A DNA stretch of 64,000 nucleotides from Corynebacterium aurimucosum (lineage in GTDB: Bacteria > Actinomycetota > Actinomycetes > Mycobacteriales > Mycobacteriaceae). The notes beneath the pieces were generated by a model. The model saw nothing but the letters and a program-made list of their open reading frames with translations, ran no database searches and had not been told where the DNA came from. The position numbers and the translations under genes were made by a program. Below are positions 48,954 to 60,509 of this stretch, one piece after another (position 1 is the first letter of the stretch; the number at the start of each line of letters is the position of its first letter). The stretch is taken from contig NZ_CP047048.1 of the NCBI RefSeq assembly GCF_030408555.1, positions 1,736,001 to 1,800,000 of the forward strand, read 5' to 3'.

Positions 48954-49700
48954 CTAGTAGTCGCGGGGCGCACGCGGCGCTCGGCGCGCCGGTTCCCGAG
49001 TCTCGCGCACAGCGCCGCGTCCCTCGCCGCGCGATTCCCCACGAGAGCGCACACCGGCACCTCGGCGCAGAGCGGAGCGATCGTTATTCACGGTGCGCAG
49101 GAGGTCAGACAGGGTGGTCTCGAATTCCCCGAGCTTGGCGTCAACGAATTCATCGCACTCGGTGCGCAGACGGTTGGACTCAGAGTGCGCGGTCTCCACG
49201 ATACGGTGCGCCTCATCATCGGCACGGCGCACGACCTCGGATTCGGAGACCAAGCGGTCTTGTTCAGCTTGGCCTGCAGCGACGGCACGCTGGTATTCCT
49301 CATCTGCTTGGGCGCGGGTGCGCTCGGCGTCGGAGCGTGCGTTGTCCACCAGGTTGCTGGCCTCGTCCTCTGCCTGGGCGACAAGGGTGGTGGCGCGATG
49401 TTGGGCGTCGGCCAGCATGGCGTCCGAATCCTCACGCGCACGGGTCACGGTGTCATCAGCCTCGGCATTGGCTTCAGAAATAATCTGCTCCGCGCGTTCT
49501 TCCGCACCCTGCAGGATCTCATCCTGCTTGTCCAAGACGTCCTGGGCATCATCCATTTCGACCGGGAGAGCGTTGCGGAGATCGTCGAGAAGCGCCAGCA
49601 TCTCGTGGCGCGGGACCATGCAATTAGAGGTCATGGGAACGGCATAGGCCTGTTCCAGGTTGCGAACAAGTTCATCGAGGGACTCAAATACGCGGTACAT
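48954..49700 (-). CDS. sepIVA: SepIVA-like DivIVA-domain cell division protein
   Basis: Probable septum- or pole-associated coiled-coil protein, homologue of M. tuberculosis Rv2927c (SepIVA) by sequence character and by position before DUF177-rnc-mutM. The 248-residue protein starts MYRVFESLDELVRNLEQAYAVPMTSNC and has a coiled coil rich in Ala, Glu, Arg (about 60-195), and an Arg-rich tail. No membrane helix is visible. A 175-base gap separates it from DUF177. The gene symbol relies on synteny, so function is inferred. Confidence 0.8.
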   Translation of the reverse strand: MYRVFESLDELVRNLEQAYAVPMTSNCMVPRHEMLALLDDLRNALPVEMDDAQDVLDKQDEILQGAEERAEQIISEANAEADDTVTRAREDSDAMLADAQHRATTLVAQAEDEASNLVDNARSDAERTRAQADEEYQRAVAAGQAEQDRLVSESEVVRRADDEAHRIVETAHSESNRLRTECDEFVDAKLGEFETTLSDLLRTVNNDRSALRRGAGVRSRGESRGEGRGAVRETREPARRAPRAPRDY

Positions 49701-49759
49701 GGCACCAGCCTAACCAAGCACATACGCACCGCGACGTATCCCACGCGGGAAGAAACGGC

Positions 49760-49790
49760 GAAAACCTCCCCACTCAGTGGGGAGGTTAAA
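49760..49790 (-). terminator. terminator after gdhA
   Basis: AACCTCCCCAC pairs with GTGGGGAGGTT (49763-49787 overall) around a three-base loop, followed on the minus strand by TTCGCCG. It lies about 40 bases past the gdhA stop. Confidence 0.75.
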
Positions 49791-49825
49791 CCAAGGCATA
49801 GAGAGGAATAGAGAAAGGCTGGGGG

Positions 49826-51199
<1,374 letters not shown>

Positions 51200-51330
51200 T
51201 CACGGTCGGTGCGTCATCCATTGAACAAGCAATAGTTTTCTATCAATCGACCTAAATTGCAAGATGGCCGTACTGTGGTGTGCCTTAAGGGCTGGTCAGA
51301 GCGCGAAAATTGTTTCTCGTATCTCTGCCA

Positions 51331-51336
51331 TATACT
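51331..51336 (+). promoter_or_regulatory. -10 element just before the glycerate kinase gene
   Basis: TATACT lies at 51331-51336. Transcription would begin around 51343-51344, on the proposed ATG itself, and there is no ribosome site, so a leaderless transcript is likely. Confidence 0.45.
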
Positions 51337-51343
51337 CATGGGC

Positions 51344-52462
51344 ATGCGCATTCTTGTTGCCCCCGATTCCTTTAAAGGCACCGCTACTGCAGCCGAAGCT
51401 GCCGCCGCCATTGCATTGGGCGCGCGGCGCGCTCTCAGCTCCTCGCCCCACGCAGACACAGCGAAGGTAACGACCCTGCCCATGGCCGATGGCGGCGAAG
51501 GCACCGCGGAGGTGCTCGCCAGCGCCGCTGTTCATCGCCACGGCACGGCGGGGCAAACGATTACGCTGCCTACCACCGATGCCATTGGCCGTCTGACCGA
51601 GGCCAGCTACCAGCTCGTTGGTGACACAGCCTTTATCGACGTCGCCGCCGCCACCGGCCTTCCTGCCGTTTCCGACGCCCTCGATCCACTCCATGCGGAT
51701 TCCTATGGAACGGGCGTGCTGGTGGCCGACGCCGAATCGCGCGGCGCCAAGCACATCGTTCTTGGTCTCGGCGGCAGCGCCAGCATCGACGGCGGTCTCG
51801 GCATCCTCGCCGCGCTCGGCGCCGCCGCCCACGATGCCCGCGGATACGCCCTGCCCAAGGGCGGCGCACCTTTGGTCAACCTCGACCACATCGACACCGC
51901 GCAGCTCAACATGAAGGCGGCCATGCTGGACTACACCTTGGTCACCGATACTCGCGCCGTGCCCGTCCAAGCCGCAACGATGTACGGCCCACAAAAAGGC
52001 GCTGAGGGCGAACAAGTAGCACTACTGGCGGGCGCGATGCTACGGCTCTGCGAAGTCACGGAGACCGACCCACAGGCCGAATTCTTTGGCGCCGCAGGCG
52101 GCATTCCCATCGCCCTGAGCTGGCTTTCGCGCACGCTCTGGGGCACCTCGGAGCACTGCCGTATCGTGCCGGGCGGCCAGTATGTAGCCCAAGCACTCAA
52201 TCTACCCACGCGTATCGCCGAGGCGGATCTCGTCCTTACCGGCGAGGGGCGCTTCGACGAACAATCGCTTACCGGAAAGGTGGTGGGCACGCTGGCGGAC
52301 ATGACTAGCCCGCCAACCCTGGGCATCATCGCTGGCTCCGCAACCGCATCGGCGCCACAGGGCACACTGCTGGAAGAACTCGACGGGGAGGAAGAGGGGG
52401 ACGTCGCCCAGCGCTTAAGCAACGCGGCCGAACGCCTCGTCCGCAGCGTTCTGCAGAGCTAA
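51344..52462 (+). CDS. glxK: glycerate kinase
   Basis: Phosphorylates D-glycerate, probably to 2-phosphoglycerate. The 372-residue GCKII-family protein starts MRILVAPDSFKGTATAAEAA and has LGLGGSASIDGGLGIL and TGEGRFDEQSLTGKV near the end. The start at 51344 is preferred over the ATG two codons earlier because of the family N-terminus and the -10 element spacing. It stands alone, divergent from gdhA, with a tandem repeat directly after its stop. Confidence 0.93.
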   Translation: MRILVAPDSFKGTATAAEAAAAIALGARRALSSSPHADTAKVTTLPMADGGEGTAEVLASAAVHRHGTAGQTITLPTTDAIGRLTEASYQLVGDTAFIDVAAATGLPAVSDALDPLHADSYGTGVLVADAESRGAKHIVLGLGGSASIDGGLGILAALGAAAHDARGYALPKGGAPLVNLDHIDTAQLNMKAAMLDYTLVTDTRAVPVQAATMYGPQKGAEGEQVALLAGAMLRLCEVTETDPQAEFFGAAGGIPIALSWLSRTLWGTSEHCRIVPGGQYVAQALNLPTRIAEADLVLTGEGRFDEQSLTGKVVGTLADMTSPPTLGIIAGSATASAPQGTLLEELDGEEEGDVAQRLSNAAERLVRSVLQS

Positions 52463-52464
52463 AA

Positions 52465-52496
52465 CTCTCTGAGGCTAAAGCTCTCTGAGGCTATAG
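52465..52496 (+). repeat. 16-bp tandem repeat after glxK
   Basis: CTCTCTGAGGCTAAAG is followed by CTCTCTGAGGCTATAG, differing in one base. The second unit can form a hairpin AAAGCT/AGCTTT (52477-52500). It may be a weak terminator shared with the convergent orphan gene. Confidence 0.6.
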
Positions 52497-52508
52497 CTTT
52501 CAGCAGAA

Positions 52509-52907
52509 CTACGGGGTCACCTGCACCGCCCACGGGAAAATTGCCGGTCGCTCGTGGGCGAGCTCGTCCTCCAGCAACACGTGGTCCTTCGGTAGAACCG
52601 AATGGGGTGTCAACAAGCGTGCGAGGACCATGGTCAGCTGATTGACGGAGCCCTTCACGCCATCGACATCGATGGCATAGCGGTAGACATTGGCGTCCTC
52701 TAAATCACGCTCTTCATGCTCATCGCGGTAGGTCTGGCGCAGCTGTTCTTCCAGCCCCTCCGGGAGTGCAGGATCGGGAACACGGGTAACCTCAGCAGAA
52801 GCTAAGGAGCCGTTATCCACCAGCTTGTGGGTAGCAGTGCTAAAGATTTCGGCCACGCGCTCGGCTTGAGCATCCGGCACCAGAACATCAAAGTGAATCA
52901 ATGGCAT
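52509..52907 (-). CDS. uncharacterised small acidic protein
   Basis: Not recognised. The 132-residue product starts MPLIHFDVLVPDAQAERVAEIF and contains YRDEHEERDLEDANVYRYAIDVDG and PKDHVLLEDELAHERP. It is acidic and soluble with no signal peptide. The start at 52907 is chosen because the earlier frame is only six codons long and crosses an inverted repeat (GTAGG/CCTAC). It is divergent from the aminoacylase-like gene with only 36 bases between start codons, so the two probably share control sequences. Confidence 0.7.
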   Translation of the reverse strand: MPLIHFDVLVPDAQAERVAEIFSTATHKLVDNGSLASAEVTRVPDPALPEGLEEQLRQTYRDEHEERDLEDANVYRYAIDVDGVKGSVNQLTMVLARLLTPHSVLPKDHVLLEDELAHERPAIFPWAVQVTP

Positions 52908-52921
52908 GTAGGTAACCCTAC
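52908..52921. promoter_or_regulatory. inverted repeat in a 36-bp divergent spacer
   Basis: GTAGG-taac-CCTAC forms a perfect 5-bp inverted repeat. It starts at the base before the orphan's start codon and lies 22 bases before the ribosome site and start of the aminoacylase-like gene, so a bound regulator could affect both. Confidence 0.4.
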
Positions 52922-52943
52922 CCAAACTTGAAGGACAGTAACT

Positions 52944-54152
52944 ATGGCAGATCCCACACTTTCTCGGCTGAGCTCGCTCCTCCGAGAAGATTCAGTCGAT
53001 CTCAGCTGGCAACGCGCCTTCTATGAAGACATGCATGCCCACCCAGAGCTGTCCCACCAAGAGGAACGCACCGCCGGGCGGATTCTGGAACAACTAGATA
53101 AGTACGAGTGCGAGCTCGTCACCGGAATTGGCGGCCATGGCATCGTCGCTATCTTCCGCAACGGGGACGGCCCAACCGCGCTGATGCGGGCTGATTTTGA
53201 TGCCCTCCCGGTGGCCGAGGAAACCGGCGTCCCCTTCGCCGCCACCAATGGCGCAATGCATGCCTGCGGGCACGATGTACACACCACGGCATTGCTCGGC
53301 GCGTGCGCGATTCTCGACGCCCACCGCGACGCCTGGCACGGCACCTTCCTAGCACTGTTCCAACCGGCGGAGGAATCATCCATGGGCGCCAAATACTTGA
53401 TTGCGGACGGGCTCACCGACCGCGTTCCTGCACCGGATGTGTGCTTTGGTCAACACGTCATGCCGGGCCCCGCCGGCCAGGTGCAGTCCACCGCCGGCCC
53501 CATCCTGGCCGGCTGTGATTCCCTCCGCATCCGCATCACGGGGCGCTCCGCGCACGCCTCCATGCCGCACGAGGCCATCGATCCTTCCTACGCGGCCGCC
53601 ATGGTGGTCACCCGCTTACAAGCCATTGTCGGCCGCGAAGTCCCTCCCCATGATTTCTTTGTCATCTCGGTGGGCGAGCTGCATTCGGGCGATAAAAACA
53701 ACATCATTCCGGGCAGCGCCGAACTCGTACTTAACACCCGCTATTACAAGCCAGAGTTGGCGCAGCGCGTCTATGCCTCCCTCGAGCGTATGGTGCGAGC
53801 CGAGTGCGAAGCCTCGGGATGCCCAGCAGAGCCCACCTTCGAGTACTTTGCCCATGGCGAAGTCACCGATAATGACGCTTCCACTCATGAGACCGTTCGC
53901 TCGGCCTTCGACGCAGTCTTTGCTGATCTCTCCGTGAGCGCCACCCCATCCACCGTCTCCGAGGATTTCTGCTATCTCCCACAAGCCTGGGGCGTGCCTT
54001 ATAACTTCTGGTTCATCGGCTCCACGCCGGAGCACCTCCTGGACAACCCGCCGGTTAACCACCAATCCACTTTCCTGCCGGATTATGAACCCACCATGCG
54101 CTCGGCCACCCACGCCGGGGCTACAGCCGTCCTGTCTTTTCTGGGGCGCTAA
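52944..54152 (+). CDS. M20D-family amidohydrolase, AgaA-like aminoacylase
   Basis: Probably a zinc-dependent hydrolase of N-acyl amino acids. The 402-residue protein shows LMRADFDALPV, HACGHDVHTTALLGA, FQPAEESSMGA and SEDFCYLP, the metal and catalytic motifs of the M20D group. Its order of residues closely resembles AgaA, the N-acyl-glutamine aminoacylase described in Corynebacterium striatum, which releases odour acids from sweat. That substrate is an inference. The start at 52944 follows AAGGACAGTAACT. Confidence 0.88.
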   Translation: MADPTLSRLSSLLREDSVDLSWQRAFYEDMHAHPELSHQEERTAGRILEQLDKYECELVTGIGGHGIVAIFRNGDGPTALMRADFDALPVAEETGVPFAATNGAMHACGHDVHTTALLGACAILDAHRDAWHGTFLALFQPAEESSMGAKYLIADGLTDRVPAPDVCFGQHVMPGPAGQVQSTAGPILAGCDSLRIRITGRSAHASMPHEAIDPSYAAAMVVTRLQAIVGREVPPHDFFVISVGELHSGDKNNIIPGSAELVLNTRYYKPELAQRVYASLERMVRAECEASGCPAEPTFEYFAHGEVTDNDASTHETVRSAFDAVFADLSVSATPSTVSEDFCYLPQAWGVPYNFWFIGSTPEHLLDNPPVNHQSTFLPDYEPTMRSATHAGATAVLSFLGR

Positions 54153-54296
54153 CCTTCCCAGCACAACGCTTTCGCCGTGTGTGATGATTAATGCACGCTG
54201 GCTGGCAGTGCTCTCTCCTGCAGCTGAATGCGGAACTGGTTAAGCTTGGGTGTTGGTATTTTTCCGCATTTTTATGCCTAAGGTGAAGGGATTCTC

Positions 54297-56687
54297 ATGA
54301 GTCAACCCCAGCACTCCGATTTTCAGACCGCAGTTCCCGGACACGTCCGCGCCGCTGCTGGTGTCTCCCCCTCTGCCGCGACTAACCGCAAGTTCTGGTC
54401 CGGCTTGTCTTCTTCAGTAATGGAGCAGATTGCTGACAACTGGGAGGCCACCCGCACCGCCTACTCCGCCGCCCGCCAGCAGCACTATTTCTCTGCTGAG
54501 TTCCTCCAGGGGCGCGCCCTGATCAACAACCTCACCAACGTCGGACTCGTCGACGAAGCCCGCGCCGCCTCCAAGGCCGCCGGTCACGAACTCTCCGATG
54601 TTCTCGAAGCCGAGCACGATGCTGCACTAGGCAACGGCGGCCTGGGCCGCCTCGCCGCCTGCTTCCTCGATTCTGCTGTCACCCAGAACTACCCGGTCAC
54701 GGGCTACGGCCTGCTCTACCGCTACGGTCTCTTCCGTCAGTCCTTCGACAACGGTTTCCAGCGCGAGGAACCAGATGCCTGGATGGAAAATAGCTACGAC
54801 TTCATCATTCGCCGTGCCTCCGAACAGCGCTTGGTCCACTTCGATGACATGGACGTACGCGCTATCCCCTATGACATGCCGATTACCGGATACGGCACCA
54901 ACAACGTAGGTACGCTGCGCCTGTGGAAGTCCGAGCCTATCGATGAATTCGATTACGATGCCTTCAACTCGCAGCGCTTCACCGAAGCCATCGTGGAGCG
55001 CGAGCGCGTCATGGACATCTGCCGCGTGCTCTACCCCAACGACACGACCTACGAGGGCAAGGTACTGCGCGTTCGCCAGCAGTACTTCTTCGTCTCGGCC
55101 TCGCTGCAGCAGATGATCGATAACTACATCGAGCACCACGGCGAGGACCTCACCGGCTTCGCCGAGTACAACTGCATCCAGCTCAACGACACCCACCCGG
55201 TGCTGGCCATCCCCGAATTGCTCCGCCTGCTTCTCGACGAACACGGGATGGGCTGGGACGAGGCCTGGAAGGTCGTCACCGAGACTTTTGCCTACACCAA
55301 CCACACCGTGCTGGCTGAGGCTTTGGAGAGCTGGGAAGTATCCATCTTCCAGAAGCTGTTCTGGCGCATTTGGGAGCTGGTAGAGGAGATCGACCGCCGC
55401 TTCCGTGAAGACATGGCCCAGCGCGGCCTGGATCAAGGGCGCATCGACTACATGGCTCCGGTGTCCGACGGGCATGTCCACATGGCGTGGATCGCTTGCT
55501 ATGCCGCGTACTCCATCAATGGCGTCGCCGCCCTGCACACCGAAATCATCAAGGCAGACACGCTCTCCGAGTGGCACGAGCTGTGGCCGGAGAAGTTCAA
55601 CAACAAGACCAACGGCGTGACCCCACGCCGTTGGCTGCGCATGTGCAACCCGCGCCTGTCCGACCTGCTCACTGAGCAGGCTGGTTCTGATGCCTGGGTT
55701 ACCGATCTGACCGAGCTGGCCAAGCTGGCTCCTGTGGCTGAGGATGAGAAGGTGCTGCGCCAACTCATCAACATCAAGCGTGCCAACAAGCAGGATTTCG
55801 CCGCATGGATTGACGCACACCAGGGCGCTACCGTGGACCCGGATTCCGTTTTCGATGTCCAGATCAAGCGCCTGCACGAGTACAAGCGCCAGCTGATGAA
55901 TGCGCTTTACATCTTGGACCTGTACTTCCGCATCAAGGTCGACGGCGAAACCGTTCCGAAGCGCACCTTCATCTTTGGCGCGAAGGCAGCGCCGGGCTAT
56001 GTCCGCGCGAAAGCCATCATCAAGCTCATCAACACCATCGGTGACCTGGTCAACAACGACCCGGCTACCAAGGACGTGCTCAACGTAGTCTTTGTTGAGA
56101 ATTACAACGTCTCCCCCGCCGAGCACATCATCCCAGCCGCTGATGTCTCCGAGCAGATTTCCGTCGCCGGCAAGGAAGCCTCCGGTACCTCCAACATGAA
56201 GTTCATGATGAACGGTGCCCTGACCTTGGGCACAATGGACGGCGCCAACGTAGAGATCGTCGAGGCAGTGGGCGAAGACAACGCCTACATCTTCGGCGCC
56301 CGCAACGAAGAAATCCCGCAGCTGCGCGCCGAATACAACCCGGGCGAGCTCTATAACACGGTTCCGGGCCTGGCGCGTGTCCTCGATGCCTTCACCGATG
56401 GCACGCTGGGTTCGGAGAATGCAGGCATGTTTAGTGATCTGCGCTCCTCGCTGCTCGATGGCTTCGGCGAACACGCTCAGGATACCTACTACGTCCTCGG
56501 GGACTTCGCCGACTACCGCGAGACCCGTGACCGCATGGCTGCTGACTATGAAGCGGACGAGCTGGCATGGGCCAAGAAGGCCTGGCTCAACATCTGCTAC
56601 TCCGGGCGCTTCTCCTCTGACCGCACTATCGCTGACTATGCCAACGAAGTGTGGAAGCTGACCCCGACCCCCATTTCCCACGTCTAG
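54297..56687 (+). CDS. glgP: glycogen phosphorylase
   Basis: Releases glucose-1-phosphate from glycogen. The 796-residue protein has the PLP lysine K635 in TSNMKFMMNGALTLG, and the glycogen/phosphorylase core HAALGNGGLGRLAACFLDS. Its length is normal for the family. The AAGGTGAAGGGATT region serves as the ribosome site before the ATG. It is alone, convergent with pyk, and a hairpin follows the stop. Confidence 0.97.
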   Translation: MSQPQHSDFQTAVPGHVRAAAGVSPSAATNRKFWSGLSSSVMEQIADNWEATRTAYSAARQQHYFSAEFLQGRALINNLTNVGLVDEARAASKAAGHELSDVLEAEHDAALGNGGLGRLAACFLDSAVTQNYPVTGYGLLYRYGLFRQSFDNGFQREEPDAWMENSYDFIIRRASEQRLVHFDDMDVRAIPYDMPITGYGTNNVGTLRLWKSEPIDEFDYDAFNSQRFTEAIVERERVMDICRVLYPNDTTYEGKVLRVRQQYFFVSASLQQMIDNYIEHHGEDLTGFAEYNCIQLNDTHPVLAIPELLRLLLDEHGMGWDEAWKVVTETFAYTNHTVLAEALESWEVSIFQKLFWRIWELVEEIDRRFREDMAQRGLDQGRIDYMAPVSDGHVHMAWIACYAAYSINGVAALHTEIIKADTLSEWHELWPEKFNNKTNGVTPRRWLRMCNPRLSDLLTEQAGSDAWVTDLTELAKLAPVAEDEKVLRQLINIKRANKQDFAAWIDAHQGATVDPDSVFDVQIKRLHEYKRQLMNALYILDLYFRIKVDGETVPKRTFIFGAKAAPGYVRAKAIIKLINTIGDLVNNDPATKDVLNVVFVENYNVSPAEHIIPAADVSEQISVAGKEASGTSNMKFMMNGALTLGTMDGANVEIVEAVGEDNAYIFGARNEEIPQLRAEYNPGELYNTVPGLARVLDAFTDGTLGSENAGMFSDLRSSLLDGFGEHAQDTYYVLGDFADYRETRDRMAADYEADELAWAKKAWLNICYSGRFSSDRTIADYANEVWKLTPTPISHV

Positions 56688-56693
56688 ACAGAC

Positions 56694-56743
56694 AGGGGTT
56701 AAAAGACGCACTAGTGCCTATTAACCCCTAGACGGGGCTTTCC
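56694..56743 (+). terminator. hairpins after glgP
   Basis: AGGGGTTAA (56694-56702) pairs with TTAACCCCT (56721-56729) around a loop containing the palindrome GCACTAGTGC. A second CCCC/GGGG stem (near 56725-56738) precedes CTTTCC. Confidence 0.55.
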
Positions 56744-56751
56744 GGAAAGAC

Positions 56752-56822
56752 AAAGCGCCGCCCCACCACCGTTCCTCCTTCCCACTTAGTGGGTAAGGAA
56801 GCAAGCGGGGTGAGGCGGCGTT
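56752..56822 (-). terminator. terminator after pyk
   Basis: CGCCGCC and GGCGGCG (56756-56762 with 56814-56820) close a long stem with an inner CCCAC/GTGGG hairpin. On the minus strand GCGCTTTGTCTTTCC follows. It lies about 18 bases past the pyk stop. Confidence 0.7.
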
Positions 56823-56839
56823 GTTTGTCTGCGACGGTT

Positions 56840-58264
<1,425 letters not shown>

Positions 58265-58561
58265 GGAGTGCCTTATTCACATCGGGAGTTTCTAACGGTT
58301 CCCAAACTACCCCGCTTCGCTGGTCTCGGCCACCACGAATGAAGCTCACACCATGTTTTGACCCTCGAATCAGGCTTCCCCGGTGGCTGTTGCAGCCCCT
58401 TCCGATTCAGCAACAACCGGGAATAACCGGGCACATCTGGGCATTTTGTGTCCATGCGCCCGAAACTCGAGACTCTCGGTCAAGGCGTCTTAAAACATTC
58501 TGTGATCCCGGCTACTTCCCGAAGCCTCAGCGCGTGAATCTGTCGCTAAGCGCTGCGACTG

Positions 58562-59470
58562 TCACCTTTGTGAGTCAGCGACTCCTGCACTGTCACCGAC
58601 GTCGGCGGCACGGGCCGGGTCCACCTCTTCTGGTGTTTCCTGGCCGCGCGGCAGCCGGAAGTACACGATGAGCGCTACGACAAAGCAGACCACTGACACG
58701 ATGACGTTGACACGCAGACCAAAGATGAGCGTGGCATCGTCAGCACGCATGTTTTCTACAACGAAGCGCCCCGCTGTGTATCCGGCGACGTACAGCGCAA
58801 ACACACGACCATGGCCGAGCTTGAATGCCTTGTGGGCCCACAGCAGGAACACGCACACCGCCACGTTCCACAGCAGCTCATAGAGGAATGTCGGATGCAC
58901 CGAGGCGATTACTTCCCCGGTCGAGCGCCCACTGATCGGCGCGTATTCACCGCTTTCATTCACACGATAATAAATGTCGAGAGCCCACGGGACGGTGGTC
59001 TCACGACCATAGAGTTCCTGGTTGAACCAATTGCCTAGGCGGCCAATAGCCTGCGCCAATATGAGTCCAGGCGCGACGGAATCCGCAAACGGCCCCACAG
59101 GGATGCCCTTGACTTTGAACATGAGCCACACCGCGACCGCACCCAAGGCCACCGCTCCCCAAATACCTAGTCCACCGTTGGTGATTTTCAGCGCGTCGAG
59201 AGGAACACACGTGGAGCAGAAGTACTTATCATTATCCGTAATCACGTGATAGAGACGGCCGCCAATGATGCCGGCTGGGATCACTACCAAGGCAGCATCC
59301 CAGACCACATCCGGGTTTCCACCCCGGGCGGTATAGCGGCGCAGAGTCATCCACAGCGCAACGAGGATGCCGGCGATAATGCACATGGCATACGCACGAA
59401 TAGGGGCTGGTCCGAGATGCCACACGCCTTGTGGTGGAGAGGGAATGTTGGCGAAGTAGTAAATCTGCAC
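58562..59470 (-). CDS. lgt: prolipoprotein diacylglyceryl transferase
   Basis: Adds diacylglycerol to the lipobox cysteine of lipoproteins. The 302-residue, seven-helix membrane protein carries GRLYHVIT and the Lgt signature [16 protein letters not shown]. The start is a GTG at 59470 ([13 protein letters not shown]), with a weak ribosome site. A 41-base gap follows the trpC-like gene, and the next 297 bases before pyk show no recognisable element other than a likely pyk promoter. Confidence 0.94.
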   Translation of the reverse strand: MQIYYFANIPSPPQGVWHLGPAPIRAYAMCIIAGILVALWMTLRRYTARGGNPDVVWDAALVVIPAGIIGGRLYHVITDNDKYFCSTCVPLDALKITNGGLGIWGAVALGAVAVWLMFKVKGIPVGPFADSVAPGLILAQAIGRLGNWFNQELYGRETTVPWALDIYYRVNESGEYAPISGRSTGEVIASVHPTFLYELLWNVAVCVFLLWAHKAFKLGHGRVFALYVAGYTAGRFVVENMRADDATLIFGLRVNVIVSVVCFVVALIVYFRLPRGQETPEEVDPARAADVGDSAGVADSQR

Positions 59471-59511
59471 GGGAAATAGTGTGCCTGAAAAAGACGGCCA
59501 CTACAACGCGC

Positions 59512-60339
59512 TTAGCTTCTGCGCGAAGGGCACGCCGGATGCTGGCCGGCGGCCACTAAGGAGCGGGCCAAAGCCATCGGGTCCTGGGCCGCCATAATGG
59601 ACTCACCGACGAGGACGGCATCGGCTCCCTGCGAGGCATAGGACAACACGTTACGCGGACTATTAACGCCGCCCACCGCAATACGTGTGATGCTCTCAGG
59701 AAGACCCGGTGAAATAGTAGAAAAGGCCTCCCGATTAAGTGCATCGGAGGCCAAAGACCACGCATTGATGGCCACGACAGTACCCCCTGCTTTGATAACG
59801 CGATCCACCTCAGCGCACGTGCGCACTTCCAGGATGGCTGTCATTCCAAGGGACTCCACGCGGTCGAGGAGCGACTCGAGGCGAGCCTGATCAAGCAACT
59901 CCACCTGCAAAGGAATCGCATCCGCCCCATAACAGCGCGCTTCATGAATCTGATAAGGATCAACAATGGTGTCGCGGCACAGCATAGGAATGTCGATTGC
60001 AGCGCGGGCAACACGCATGTCCTCCAGGGAGCCATGAAAGCGGCGCCTGTCTGTCTGGCAGGCCATGACGTGCACGCCTGCTTCCTCCAGCTTTCGTGCC
60101 AGGGCCGCGACGGAGTGCGGTCCGTCTAGGTGGACGATCTCTCCACCATAAGGCACGGCGCGCTTGATTTCGGTGATGATAGAACACCCCGAACGCAATA
60201 GGGCCTGTGCGGTATCGCGCGGTGCGTCCATGTCTCGAGACCGCGCTTTAACTTCCTTGAAGGGGACGCGCGCCTCCCGTGCGGCTACATCAGCTAGTAC
60301 GCCGGCCACAAGGTGATCGACGGCAATCGGGGTAGGCAT
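59512..60339 (-). CDS. indole-3-glycerol-phosphate synthase-like protein with lost catalytic residues
   Basis: A TIM-barrel protein of 275 residues clearly homologous to TrpC: IITEIKRAV, RFHGSLEDM, LCRDTIVDPYQIHEA, LEVRTCAEV, VAINAWSL and VLVGESIM. Against the Sulfolobus TrpC numbering, E51 and K53 (E57, K59 here), E159 (E171) and N180 (N192) are kept. K110 is Arg (R122), R182 is Trp (W194), E210 is Val (V222) and S211 is Gly (G223). The general acid and a phosphate-binding pair are therefore missing, so normal synthase activity is doubtful. A strong GGGAGGTG ribosome site precedes the ATG. Symbol withheld because function is uncertain. Confidence 0.85.
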   Translation of the reverse strand: MPTPIAVDHLVAGVLADVAAREARVPFKEVKARSRDMDAPRDTAQALLRSGCSIITEIKRAVPYGGEIVHLDGPHSVAALARKLEEAGVHVMACQTDRRRFHGSLEDMRVARAAIDIPMLCRDTIVDPYQIHEARCYGADAIPLQVELLDQARLESLLDRVESLGMTAILEVRTCAEVDRVIKAGGTVVAINAWSLASDALNREAFSTISPGLPESITRIAVGGVNSPRNVLSYASQGADAVLVGESIMAAQDPMALARSLVAAGQHPACPSRRS

Positions 60340-60509
60340 GGAGCACCTCCCTTCCCCGAAGGAAACTCAAAGAAAGAAACAGGGGCGTTTGAGATCACAC
60401 TTAGGCTAGCGCGCCCTTGCCTCTAACAAGAAATCCGGGGCACCCGATTCCATGCTAGGACCACTACATGAAGCGGGAAATGCAGCCACGGCTCACGCCG
60501 CTGCCATGC

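Noticed and set aside
51226-51256. AmtR box upstream of gdhA (TTTCTAT near 51236)
   Set aside because: Only one half matches CTAT-N6-ATAG; the second half is ACCT. Not enough to call an AmtR site.
54627-56711. 694-codon open frame antisense to glgP
   Set aside because: It mirrors glgP codon structure, has no recognisable family and arises from high GC content; glgP itself is certain.
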